Below, piece after piece: positions 50,154 to 58,148 of a stretch of DNA of 64,000 bases. Below the pieces are notes generated by a model. That model saw only the letters and a program-made list of their open reading frames with translations, did not search any database and had not been told where the DNA came from. A program made the position numbers and the translations under genes. How positions within the stretch are numbered: the first letter of the stretch is position 1; the number at the start of each line of letters is the position of its first letter. The stretch comes from an uncultured Eubacteriales bacterium (lineage in GTDB: Bacteria > Bacillota > Clostridia > Christensenellales > Aristaeellaceae), in the NCBI GenBank assembly GCA_944349855.1, contig CALVNS010000008.1, positions 1-64,000 on the forward strand. The letters are read 5' to 3'.

Positions 50154-51932
50154 TCAGTCCGTCTCGCGCAGCCACACGGCCATGCCGCCGCCCGCGCGGT
50201 TGTCCCAGGCGTAATAGGGGATCATGCGCACGCCGCCCGCCTGCACGGTCTGCACGCCGCCGAGCAGATCCGCGTCAAAGGCCGTCGAAAGCGGCGCGTC
50301 CTTTTGCAGGGCCAGGTCGGCGTGGAAGTACTCGGTGGGGATGCCGGGGTTGTCGACCTCCTCCGCGCAGTAGACGACGGGGCCGCGCATGATCGCCACG
50401 CGTCCGGCATCTTCCGCCACGCGCGGATCGGCATGCACGCGGCGCACGGGCATGTCCAGCTCCAGCTCCACCACGTCGCCCGCGCGCACACTCACGGGCA
50501 GGTAGCCCTGCTCCTCCTGCACCTGCACCTGCTCGCCGTTCTTGCAAAGCGTCCAGCGCTCGCACCAGCCGGGCCGGCGCAGCATCAGCCGCTTCTCGCC
50601 CTCGCACGCCGCCACCTCGATGCGCACGCTGCCGTTCCAGGGATAGTCGGTCTGCACGCGCAGCTCGACCTCGCCGCCATCCAGCGGGATGTGCGCATGC
50701 GAGGCGATGTACTGGCGCACGAACACCGCGCCCGGCGCCGTGGCGTACAGATAGCCGCCGATGGAGGGCACAAAGCGCACCAGGTTCGTCGGGCAGCAGG
50801 GCACGTGGAACCACTCGCGCCGGTGCATCGTGCCCACGGACGCCAGCGGGTTTTCGTAGAAGTAGTGGTCGCCCTTCAGCGACAGGCCGGAGAGGATGCC
50901 GTTGTAGATCTCGCGCTCGACCAGGTCGGCGTACTTGGCCTCGCCGTGCGCCAGCTCCATGCGGTGGTTCCAGAACGCCATGCCGATGGACGCGCACGTC
51001 TCACAGTAGGCCGTCAGGTTGGGCAGGCTCCAGTCCCGGGTGAAGCCCTCGTTGTACGCGGACTGGCCGATGCCGCCGGTCAGGTACAGGTTGGCGGGCA
51101 CGACGTTGTCAAAGAGCCTGCGCAGCGCGGCCTGCAGCTCCTTGTCCCCGCGGATGGCGGCGATGTCGGCCAGGCCGGAGTAGTAGTACATCGCGCGTAC
51201 CGCATGGCCGGTGACCTTGGTCAGCTCGCGCGCGGGGACCGTATTCTGGCAGTACTCGTCGGTGAAGAACGTCTTGTAGTAGGAGATGGGCAGGCGCAGC
51301 TTCGTGTGGCCGCGCTGCTCGACGAACCACTCCGCATCGCGCAGGAAGCGCTCCTCGCCCGTGTAGCGGTACAGGCGCACCAGCGCCATCTCGATGCCCT
51401 CGTGGCCGCTGATCCAGCTGTCGCCATCGGGCCCGATGCTGTGCATCATCTGATCGACTGCGCGCAGTGCGGCGTTGTACAGCTTGTCCTTGCCCGTCGC
51501 CTGCTTGTAGGCGATGCCCGCCTCCACCAGCTGGCTGACGCAGAAGTCCTCGTGGTGGTCCATGTCCGTCCAGCGCTTGGACAGGTCGCCCAGCACGAAG
51601 AAGTTGTACAGGTAGCCGTCCTCCTGCTGGGCGGCGCAGATGATGTCGATGATTTCGTCCGCCTCGCGCTCCAGCTGGGCGTCCGCGCCGCCCATGAGCA
51701 CGTAGGACACGCCCTCGAGCACCTTGTAGATGTCGGCGTCGTCAAAGAACACGCCCTCAAAGCCGCCCTGGGACAGCCCCGCCGCGCGGCGGAAATTCTC
51801 GATGTTGTGCGCGCACTTGCGGATGCAGTCGCGCGTGGTCACGCGGCGCACCGTGTCGATGCGCTCCTTCCACAGGCCGCCCGTGATCTCCACGTTCGAA
51901 AAGGGAATGGGGGTCAAATCCGTGTAGGACAT
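50154..51932 (-). CDS. GH127 beta-L-arabinofuranosidase (DUF1680)
   Basis: 592 residues, full length for GH127, with no signal peptide and so cytoplasmic. The catalytic metal site is complete: Glu311 and Cys313 in YCETCASIGMAFW, and Cys379-Cys380 in HVPCCPTNLVRF. These match Glu338, Cys340, Cys417 and Cys418 of the Bifidobacterium longum enzyme HypBA1, in which Cys417 is the nucleophile. It should split beta-L-arabinofuranosides taken up by the nearby ABC system. It is first in an apparent GH127-regulator-kinase operon, with its own promoter and motif copy c. Confidence 0.93.
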   Translation of the reverse strand: MSYTDLTPIPFSNVEITGGLWKERIDTVRRVTTRDCIRKCAHNIENFRRAAGLSQGGFEGVFFDDADIYKVLEGVSYVLMGGADAQLEREADEIIDIICAAQQEDGYLYNFFVLGDLSKRWTDMDHHEDFCVSQLVEAGIAYKQATGKDKLYNAALRAVDQMMHSIGPDGDSWISGHEGIEMALVRLYRYTGEERFLRDAEWFVEQRGHTKLRLPISYYKTFFTDEYCQNTVPARELTKVTGHAVRAMYYYSGLADIAAIRGDKELQAALRRLFDNVVPANLYLTGGIGQSAYNEGFTRDWSLPNLTAYCETCASIGMAFWNHRMELAHGEAKYADLVEREIYNGILSGLSLKGDHYFYENPLASVGTMHRREWFHVPCCPTNLVRFVPSIGGYLYATAPGAVFVRQYIASHAHIPLDGGEVELRVQTDYPWNGSVRIEVAACEGEKRLMLRRPGWCERWTLCKNGEQVQVQEEQGYLPVSVRAGDVVELELDMPVRRVHADPRVAEDAGRVAIMRGPVVYCAEEVDNPGIPTEYFHADLALQKDAPLSTAFDADLLGGVQTVQAGGVRMIPYYAWDNRAGGGMAVWLRETD

Positions 51933-51965
51933 GTGTGCTCCTCCTCGCGCTGATTTTGTGCCCCT

Positions 51966-52045
51966 ATTATAAGAGATCCGGCATCGCGCTTCAAGGGAGC
52001 CCCGATCGTTGGGTTAAAATATGGAGGTTTCGTAGTTTTGTCCAC
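51966..52045 (-). promoter_or_regulatory. GH127 operon promoter with operator-like motif, copy c
   Basis: Minus-strand -35 TTGAAG (51989-51994) and -10 TATAAT (51966-51971), 17 bases apart. The motif TCGTAGTTTTGTCCAC lies at 52030-52045 in plus orientation, that is inverted relative to copies a and b, 58 bases upstream of the -10. Confidence 0.65.
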
Positions 52046-52055
52046 CCTGCCATGC

Positions 52056-52096
52056 AAAAATCCGCCCTCGCCGCGCGGCTGAGGGCGGATCTTTTT
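52056..52096. terminator. Bidirectional terminator downstream of the anti-sigma gene
   Basis: A 10-bp stem ATCCGCCCTC/GAGGGCGGAT is flanked by an A-run and a T-run, giving T-runs on both strands. It insulates the sigma operon from the GH127 promoter region. Confidence 0.88.
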
Positions 52097-52125
52097 GCGA
52101 GCGTGGCAAGGGCTTTGCGGCGCCG

Positions 52126-53082
52126 TCACAGCGCGCTTTGGAACGCCTCGAAGAACTCGGGGCAGCTCCAGCCGCCGCAGGCGTACAGCACCTCGCCGGA
52201 GACGTTCATCTGCAGCGTCAGGCCGTTGTCCAGGTGGATCAGCAGGCTCTGCTTGGAGCTGGAGTAGTCGTCGCTGTAGGACGTCGCTTTGTCCAGCAGC
52301 ACGCCGATCAGCTCGTTGGCCTTGGCGCTGTCGGTGATCTCGCCCACGCCCGAGAGCGTCAGGCTCGAGACCGAGCCGCGCACGTCCAGCGTGTTTTCCA
52401 GCGAATCCCCGCCTGCGCCGTAGCCCGCGTAGGCCACGCGCTGGAACGCGCGCATCTTGCCGTCGACTTCGGCGGCGACGACCGTCTTGTCCGACACCCC
52501 GGACACCTCGTAGACCGTCGCGCCCTCCAGGGCCGCGTTGGACAGCGCGCCCGACCAGTCCGTCCCCGAAGCCAGGGACGGTTCGTCTGTGTACAGTGCG
52601 ACGGTGCCCACCGAGCCGCCCAGCCGCGACTCGGACACGCTGCCCGAGATCATGCGGTAGGCGCGGCCGTTCAGGCCCACGAGCGGGTAGTTGCCCCCGC
52701 TGCCGCTGGCAAAGATCGATTGGTACGCCGGCGCGTCCGGCGCGGACAGCTGGATGCTGCCGTCGGGCAGATCCGCCGCGCCCATGAGCATCCCCTGCCC
52801 CACATCGGAGGGCATGCTCGTCGCGCCCAGCTTGCCCGTCTGCACCGTGGGCAGGCCGTTTACGCTCTCCTGTCCATTCAGCAGGCGCGCGCCGCCCACC
52901 ACGAGCAGCAGCGCCGCGCACGCCAGCGCCGCGCCCGTGCGCACGGCGGGAAGCGTCCACCAGGCCTTGGGGACGGTTTGTTCTTTTGCGGCGACATAGA
53001 CGCGCTCCTTGAGCGCGCTCCCGGCATGTAGGCCGCCGAGCATTTCATTTGCGATTGCGGGCAATTGCTCCAGCCTGTTCAC
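52126..53082 (-). CDS. Putative membrane anti-sigma factor
   Basis: 318 residues: a short cytoplasmic N-region (about 1-45), one membrane segment near 48-66 (TGAALACAALLLVVGGARLL), then a large extracytoplasmic Ser/Gly-rich domain with no family I recognise, ending in a Cys-containing GGWSCPEFFEAFQSAL. Its start overlaps the ECF sigma stop (ATGA), which with the single-TM layout is what suggests an anti-sigma role. No zinc HxxxCxxC motif is visible, so it is not a ZAS-type anti-sigma. Confidence 0.62.
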   Translation of the reverse strand: MNRLEQLPAIANEMLGGLHAGSALKERVYVAAKEQTVPKAWWTLPAVRTGAALACAALLLVVGGARLLNGQESVNGLPTVQTGKLGATSMPSDVGQGMLMGAADLPDGSIQLSAPDAPAYQSIFASGSGGNYPLVGLNGRAYRMISGSVSESRLGGSVGTVALYTDEPSLASGTDWSGALSNAALEGATVYEVSGVSDKTVVAAEVDGKMRAFQRVAYAGYGAGGDSLENTLDVRGSVSSLTLSGVGEITDSAKANELIGVLLDKATSYSDDYSSSKQSLLIHLDNGLTLQMNVSGEVLYACGGWSCPEFFEAFQSAL

Positions 53083-53591
53083 CGGGCTTCGCCTCCTTTC
53101 AAAAGGGTTTCAAGTTTTTTTCTTGCACGGCTGAGCCGGCTGGAAATGGTTCCCTCCGGCAGATCGAGCATCTCGGAGATCTCCGCGATGCCGAAGCCCT
53201 GGTAGTAGTGCAGCAGAATGACCTCTCTGAAAGCCGGTGAAAGCTTGTGGATGGCCTCCATCAGCTCCGTTTTCTGCTCGCTTTCCGCGATGGAATCCGG
53301 CCCGGGAATGCATTCCATTGGCGAGCCGAGCACGACCCTCTTCACCCACGCGGCGCGCCACAGATCACGGCATCGGTTAAGCGCTACCTTGAGCAGCCAG
53401 GCTTTCTCGTGGCCGTCCTGAATGTCCGGCCCTTTTGTGAGCAGGCGCACGAACACGTCCTGGCAGACGTCTTCAGCGCGCTGTCGGTCGCCCAGGTAGA
53501 AATAACAGACCCGGAGCACGTCATCTGCGTAAAGCGAGTAAAGGCGTTCCAGCTGCTCGACGCGGTCAAACGTCTGCGCGCTTTCGCTCAA
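53079..53591 (-). CDS. ECF-type RNA polymerase sigma factor
   Basis: 170 residues. Region 2 has LYSLYADDVLRVCYFYLGDRQRAEDVCQDVFVRLL, and region 4 has LSPAFREVILLHYYQGFGIAEISEMLDLPEGTISSRLSRARKKL (named as segments), a typical sigma-70 ECF pair without region 3. I chose the TTG at 53591 since AAGGAG is nine bases upstream and no ATG or GTG fits. It is followed by the coupled membrane partner. It is driven by a housekeeping-type promoter rather than an obvious autoregulated ECF promoter. Confidence 0.9.
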   Translation of the reverse strand: MSESAQTFDRVEQLERLYSLYADDVLRVCYFYLGDRQRAEDVCQDVFVRLLTKGPDIQDGHEKAWLLKVALNRCRDLWRAAWVKRVVLGSPMECIPGPDSIAESEQKTELMEAIHKLSPAFREVILLHYYQGFGIAEISEMLDLPEGTISSRLSRARKKLETLLKGGEAR

Positions 53592-53714
53592 GAGCCCCAA
53601 CTCCTTTGCTCAATGATAAGACGAACACCCTCTCCGGTTTCATCCAACCCTTTTATGAAAAGATTATTACAAAACCATGAAGAAACGTGCGGAAAACAGG
53701 TTTGAGCCGGCCCT

Positions 53715-53743
53715 ATTATACCGCATTTCCGTGTATGCCGCAA
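53715..53743 (-). promoter_or_regulatory. Promoter of the ECF sigma operon
   Basis: Minus-strand -35 TTGCGG (53738-53743) and -10 TATAAT (53715-53720), 17-base spacer, about 125 bases upstream of the TTG start. The 53592-53714 leader holds no other feature I can support. Confidence 0.6.
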
Positions 53744-53837
53744 GGGCGGCGCGCAACGGGAAAAAAAGGGCGCGCGGCGCATACGCCGGGGCCGGTCCTG
53801 GGCAAACTGTCCTCGACCAATGCGAGGAGGCTGCGAC

Positions 53838-55118
53838 ATGGGGATGATCAAACGGGCGGCGTGCGCGCTGCTTGCGCTGGCGCTGTGCGCGGGGCTTTCG
53901 GGCTGCGCGACGGACGGCGGGGCCGGCCAGCGGCTCACCTTTCAGATCTGGGACAACACGCAAAAGGCCGCGATGGAGGCCATCTGCGCGGCCTATACGC
54001 GGGCGCATCCGGACGTGACGATCGACGTGCAGGTGACCAGCTGGTCCGAATACTGGACAAAGCTGGAGGCCGCCGCCACCGGCGGCACGCTGCCGGACGT
54101 GTTCTGGATGCACACGGACGAGATGCTGCGCTATGCAGACGGCGGCATTCTGGCCGACCTGACGGACCTGTACGACGACGCGGGGTATTATGAGGCGCAC
54201 TTTTCACAGGGGCTGCTGGACAATGCGCGCGGTTCGGACGGGCGCATCTATGGCGTGCCCAAGGACCGGGACACGATCTGCCTGGTGTACAGCCGGGAGC
54301 TGTTCGACGCGGCGGGCGTGTCCTATCCGGACGAGAGCTGGACGTGGCACGACCTGACGAGCGCCTCGCAGGCGATCTATGACGCGACGGGCAAATACGG
54401 CTATCTGGCCTACAACGACGAGCACCTGGGCTACTGGTCCTACGTCTATCAGGCGGGCGGCTACATCCTCACCCCGGACGGGAAGCATGCGGGCTACACC
54501 CAGCCCGCCACAAAGAAGGCCATCGCGTTCTACGTGTCCCTGCAGGACGAGCCCTGGTGCCCGCCGCAGACGTTCTTTGCGGAGACCGAGCCGGCCACGG
54601 CGTTCTTCTCGGGCGAGGCGGCGATGTACTTCGAGGGCAGCTGGGGGCTGCGCTCCAAGCTGGAGGACTATCCGTCGATGGTCGGCAAGTGGGATGTGGC
54701 CGTGCTGCCGGCCTGCCCCGATCCGCTCTCGGGCGACGGGCGCGCGGTCATCTCCAACGGCCTGACGTACGCGACGGCGGCCAACGGCAAAAACCTGGAG
54801 GCGGCCAAGGACTTTCTGCGCTTCCTGGGCTCGGAGGAGGCGCAGCGCATTCAGGGCGAGCAGGGCGCGGCCATCCCGGCCTACGAAGGGCTGCAGGACA
54901 CGTGGCTGTCGGTGTTCGACAGCTTCGACTACCGCATCAACGCCGAGGCGTGCCTGTCGATGTTCGCCTACAGCGTGCAAAGCCCCAACAACGCCGCGCG
55001 CCCCGCCTGGAAGACGCGCGTGAGCGACGAGATGCTGCGCGTCTATGCGGGCGAGACGACGCTGGACGCCGCGCTGGAGTCGATGCAGCGCACGGTGGAC
55101 GAGTTGAGCAACCGATGA
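53838..55118 (+). CDS. Sugar-binding lipoprotein of a second ABC system
   Basis: 426 residues with lipobox ALCAGLSGC (lipid Cys about 22). Family 1 solute-binding features are LTFQIWDNTQKAAMEAICAAYTRAHPDVTI, TGGTLPDVFWMHTDEMLRYADGG, YGVPKDRDTICLVYSRELFDAAGV, ESWTWHDLTSAS and AAMYFEGSWGL. It is lipid-anchored at the outer membrane face. GAGGAGG precedes ATG 53838. It is first of a three-gene operon with two permeases; the substrate is unknown. Confidence 0.92.
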   Translation: MGMIKRAACALLALALCAGLSGCATDGGAGQRLTFQIWDNTQKAAMEAICAAYTRAHPDVTIDVQVTSWSEYWTKLEAAATGGTLPDVFWMHTDEMLRYADGGILADLTDLYDDAGYYEAHFSQGLLDNARGSDGRIYGVPKDRDTICLVYSRELFDAAGVSYPDESWTWHDLTSASQAIYDATGKYGYLAYNDEHLGYWSYVYQAGGYILTPDGKHAGYTQPATKKAIAFYVSLQDEPWCPPQTFFAETEPATAFFSGEAAMYFEGSWGLRSKLEDYPSMVGKWDVAVLPACPDPLSGDGRAVISNGLTYATAANGKNLEAAKDFLRFLGSEEAQRIQGEQGAAIPAYEGLQDTWLSVFDSFDYRINAEACLSMFAYSVQSPNNAARPAWKTRVSDEMLRVYAGETTLDAALESMQRTVDELSNR

Positions 55119-55132
55119 GAGGAGAAATGCCC

Positions 55133-56005
55133 ATGCGGATTTCCGCGCACGACGCGCGCTGGGGCGCGCTGCTGGCGGCGCCGACGGTGCTGGGCCTGCT
55201 TGCGCTCAACGTCTATCCGTTCGTGCAGACGCTCGCGCTCAGCTTCTCGCGCACGCAGGCGTTCGGACGCTCCACCTTTGCGGGGCTGGAGAACTACGCG
55301 CGCATGTTCGCCAGCACGGAGTTCTGGCGCGCGACGTGGAACACGGTCTACTTCTGCCTGCTGACCGTGCCCGCAGGCGTGTTGCTCGCGCTCCTGACGG
55401 CGGTGCTGCTCAATCAGGGCGTGCGCGGCCGGGCGGCGTTTCGGGCGGCGTACTTTCTGCCGATGGTCGTGCCGCCGGCCGCGGTGGCGCTCCTGTGGAA
55501 GTGGATGTTCAACGCGCGCTACGGCGTGATCAACGCGCTGCTGGGCACGTCCGTGGGCTGGGTGACCGATCCTGCGCTGGTGCTGATCTCCTGCGCGCTG
55601 GTGGCGGTGTGGAGCGCCGTAGGCTACGATGCGGTGCTGCTGCTGGCGGGGCTGCAGGCGATCCCCGCCACATATTACGAGGCCGCGGCGCTGGACGGCG
55701 CGTCGGCGGCGCAGCGGTTCTTCCGCATCACGCTGCCGATGGTGTCGCCCACGCTCTTCTTCGTGGTGATCCTGCGCGCCATGGCCTCGCTGAAGGTGTA
55801 CGATCTGATCTATATGATCGTCGAACAGTCCAACCCCGCGCTGCCCTACGCGCAGTCGCTGATGTATCTGTTTTACCGCGAGGCGTTCATCGCGGGCGAC
55901 AAGGGCTACGGCTCGGCGATCGCCGTGTGGACGGTGCTGCTCATCGGCGTGCTGACGCTGTTTCAATTTTCGGCGCAAGGACGCTGGGTTCACTACGATT
56001 CCTGA
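55133..56005 (+). CDS. Carbohydrate ABC transporter permease (MalF-like), second system
   Basis: 290 residues, six membrane segments. WGALLAAPTVLGLLALNVYPFVQTLALSF, FAGLENYARMFAS, YFLPMVVPPAAVALLWKWMFNARYG and the EAA loop YYEAAALDGASAAQRFFRITLPMVSPTLFF are CUT1 MalF signatures. I chose ATG 55133 because GAGAGGAG is eight bases upstream; the ATG at 55115 overlaps the preceding stop but has no ribosome site. Confidence 0.92.
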   Translation: MRISAHDARWGALLAAPTVLGLLALNVYPFVQTLALSFSRTQAFGRSTFAGLENYARMFASTEFWRATWNTVYFCLLTVPAGVLLALLTAVLLNQGVRGRAAFRAAYFLPMVVPPAAVALLWKWMFNARYGVINALLGTSVGWVTDPALVLISCALVAVWSAVGYDAVLLLAGLQAIPATYYEAAALDGASAAQRFFRITLPMVSPTLFFVVILRAMASLKVYDLIYMIVEQSNPALPYAQSLMYLFYREAFIAGDKGYGSAIAVWTVLLIGVLTLFQFSAQGRWVHYDS

Positions 56006-56052
56006 CGTCCAGGCGCCGCAGGCGGGGGCCGCGCCCCCGAGCAAGGAGGACT

Positions 56053-56886
56053 ATGCGCTCGATGGCTTCTGCCCGGCGGAGCGGTCGCGCCGCCGTGTAT
56101 CTGTTTTTGCTGCTGGGGACGGCGGCGATGATCGCGCCGTTCGTGTGGATGGTCCTCACCAGCTTCAAGACGGTGGAGGAGAGCATGCGCCTGCCGCCGA
56201 CATTCCTGCCCCGCGCGCCCACGGCGCAAAGCTATACCCGCGCGCTCTCGCTGCTGCCCTTTGCGCGGCTGTATCTGAACACAGGGGCGATGATCCTGCT
56301 GCGCGTCGCCTGTGCGGCGGCGTTCAGCTCCATGGCGGGCTACGCGTTTGCGAAGCTGCCGTTTCCCGGCCGCCGGCTCTGCTTTGCGGTCGTGGTGACG
56401 CAGCTGATGCTGCCGCCGCAGATCTTCATCATCCCTCAATACCAGATGCTCGCCGCCCTGCGGCTGACGAATACGCTCTTCGCGCTCGTGTTTCCCGGAC
56501 TGGTCAGCGCGTTTGGCACGTTCTTCCTGCGCCAGGCGTTCATGGGCGTGCCCGACGAGCTGCTCGAGGCTGCGCGCCTGGACGGCTGCGGACAGGGCCG
56601 CATCTTCGCGCAGGTGGCGCTGCCGCTGGTGGGCGCGCCGATGGCGGCGCTGGCGGTGTTCACGGCGGTATTCGCCTACGGCGACCTGATGTGGCCGCTG
56701 ATCTGCAACAGCGACCTGAACCGCATGACGCTCTCGGCCGGCCTGTCGACGCTGCGCGGCCAGTTCAGCACGAACTTTCCCGTGCTCATGGCGGGTTCCG
56801 TGCTCGCCATGGCGCCGATGGTGGCGCTGTACCTGCTCTTCCAGCGCCAGTTCATCGAGGGCATCGCCATGACCGGCGGCAAATGA
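56053..56886 (+). CDS. Carbohydrate ABC transporter permease (MalG-like), second system
   Basis: 277 residues, six membrane segments. IAPFVWMVLTSFKTVEESM, SSMAGYAFAKLPFPGRRL, MLPPQIFIIPQYQMLAAL, GTFFLRQAFMGVPDELLEAARLDGCG and the C-terminal RQFIEGIAMTGGK are canonical CUT1 MalG features. GGAGG precedes ATG 56053. It is the last gene of the operon, and a bidirectional terminator follows. Confidence 0.93.
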   Translation: MRSMASARRSGRAAVYLFLLLGTAAMIAPFVWMVLTSFKTVEESMRLPPTFLPRAPTAQSYTRALSLLPFARLYLNTGAMILLRVACAAAFSSMAGYAFAKLPFPGRRLCFAVVVTQLMLPPQIFIIPQYQMLAALRLTNTLFALVFPGLVSAFGTFFLRQAFMGVPDELLEAARLDGCGQGRIFAQVALPLVGAPMAALAVFTAVFAYGDLMWPLICNSDLNRMTLSAGLSTLRGQFSTNFPVLMAGSVLAMAPMVALYLLFQRQFIEGIAMTGGK

Positions 56887-56887
56887 A

Positions 56888-56916
56888 AAGGGCGCGCGGG
56901 ACATTGCGTCCCGCGC
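56888..56916. terminator. Terminator between convergent permease and orphan binding-protein genes
   Basis: A 9-bp perfect stem GCGCGGGAC/GTCCCGCGC has the loop ATTGC. On the minus strand it is followed, after GCCC, by TTTT; on the plus strand the T-run is absent, so termination there is weaker. Confidence 0.6.
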
Positions 56917-56933
56917 ACCTGCGCTTGGATCTT

Positions 56934-58094
56934 TCAGAACGCCGCCTCCAGCACAGAGGCCGCGCTCGCGCTGCCGGTCAGCACGTCCGGCAGCTCCGCC
57001 ATCCAGGCGTAAAAGCCGTCGCCGGCCACGTCCATCAGCGAACGGGCGAGCACCGGCGCGCCCTGCGTCAGCGTGCGGGCGCTGTCCAGCAGCCGGCCGG
57101 AGAACGCATAGGACAGCGCCCCGGCGTTCTCGCCCGTGAGCAGCGCCTGCACCAGCGACACGGCGGCCTCGCGGCGCGCGTCGTCCTCCCAGGCGGCGCG
57201 CGTGATGTAGCAGCCCATCGTCACGGCGCCAACCAGCGCGCCCTCGACCGCGCCCTCACCATAGGCCGGCATCGCCAGCACGATCGTCGTCTCCATCTGC
57301 TCCACCGGGATCGACGAGCCGAGCCACTCGCCGCTCACGCGCATGGCGGCCTCGTGCTCCACGAAGCGGCGCTCCGCCTCGCCGTCGGACACCGTCAGCG
57401 CGTCCGCGCCGAACGCGCCCGCGTCATACAGCTCGCGCAGCATGTCCATGCCGCGCGCATAGCTGGCGGGCACGCCCTGCGTCGGGTCGGCCGCGCGGTC
57501 CGCCGGGTCGCCGGCGGCGAGCACCGCGCAGTCGACCAGATCGTGCGGCCAGTCGGCCAGAGCGTTGGAGATCGGGATCACGCCCAGCTCCTGGAACTTG
57601 CGCACCGCCTCCAGCAGCTGCTGCCAGGTCGTGGGCAGGGCGACGCCGTTGCTCTCAAAGAGATCGGCATTCACATACAGCGCGACGAACGTATAGCGCA
57701 TGGGCAGCGCGTAGACGTTGCCGTCGGCCATCTTCAGGCTGTCAGGCACGGGCAGCGCCAAGTCCGGATACTGCGCGGCGATCTCGCTGACCGGCACAAA
57801 CTGCGCGGCCATGTCGTCCGTGAAGTTGGCCGGCGGATAGAACACCACGTCCAGCGTGCCGCGGTTGAGGCCGTCGCTGACGGCGGTCATCCAGGTCTCG
57901 TCAGGCAGGGCCGAGGAATCGTCGACCATGTTGCCCGTCGCCTGCTCCCAGGCGGCCAGCGCGTCGACGTAGGCCTGCGCCGCAAAGTCATAATCGGCAA
58001 ACGGCGAGGTCGTGTTCAGCGTCAGACCGTCGGCCAGGGCGCCGGCCGGCAGCAGCAGGCACAGCGCGAGCAGCGTTGCCAGAAACTTCTTCAT
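56934..58094 (-). CDS. Orphan extracellular solute-binding protein
   Basis: 386 residues with signal peptide MKKFLATLLALCLLLPAGALA. The body (YVDALAAWEQATGNMVDD, GTLDVVFYPPANFTDD, YALPMRYTFVALYVNADLFESNGVALPTTWQQLL, LLTGENAGALSYAFSGRLL) is family 1 sugar-binding-protein-like. No permease is adjacent in the same orientation; it converges on the second sugar ABC operon. It may feed those permeases with another substrate or act as a sensor. No lipobox is seen. Confidence 0.85.
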   Translation of the reverse strand: MKKFLATLLALCLLLPAGALADGLTLNTTSPFADYDFAAQAYVDALAAWEQATGNMVDDSSALPDETWMTAVSDGLNRGTLDVVFYPPANFTDDMAAQFVPVSEIAAQYPDLALPVPDSLKMADGNVYALPMRYTFVALYVNADLFESNGVALPTTWQQLLEAVRKFQELGVIPISNALADWPHDLVDCAVLAAGDPADRAADPTQGVPASYARGMDMLRELYDAGAFGADALTVSDGEAERRFVEHEAAMRVSGEWLGSSIPVEQMETTIVLAMPAYGEGAVEGALVGAVTMGCYITRAAWEDDARREAAVSLVQALLTGENAGALSYAFSGRLLDSARTLTQGAPVLARSLMDVAGDGFYAWMAELPDVLTGSASAASVLEAAF

Positions 58095-58148
58095 ACAGAT
58101 AAACCCCCTTGTCTTCTTGTCAATTGATTCATGAAAGCCCTTGCGGGC

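Noticed and set aside
48561..51953. A 1130-codon open frame on the plus strand antisense to the regulator and GH127 genes
   Set aside because: Very long antisense frames are expected in such GC-rich DNA. Its product is His/Arg/Ala/Gln-biased with no motifs, while the minus strand carries full enzyme and regulator signatures.
53605..53650. ECF-type autoregulated promoter (TGAAAC ... CGTCT) before the sigma gene
   Set aside because: The two elements are only 13 bases apart, whereas about 16 is expected. A housekeeping-type promoter farther upstream fits better.
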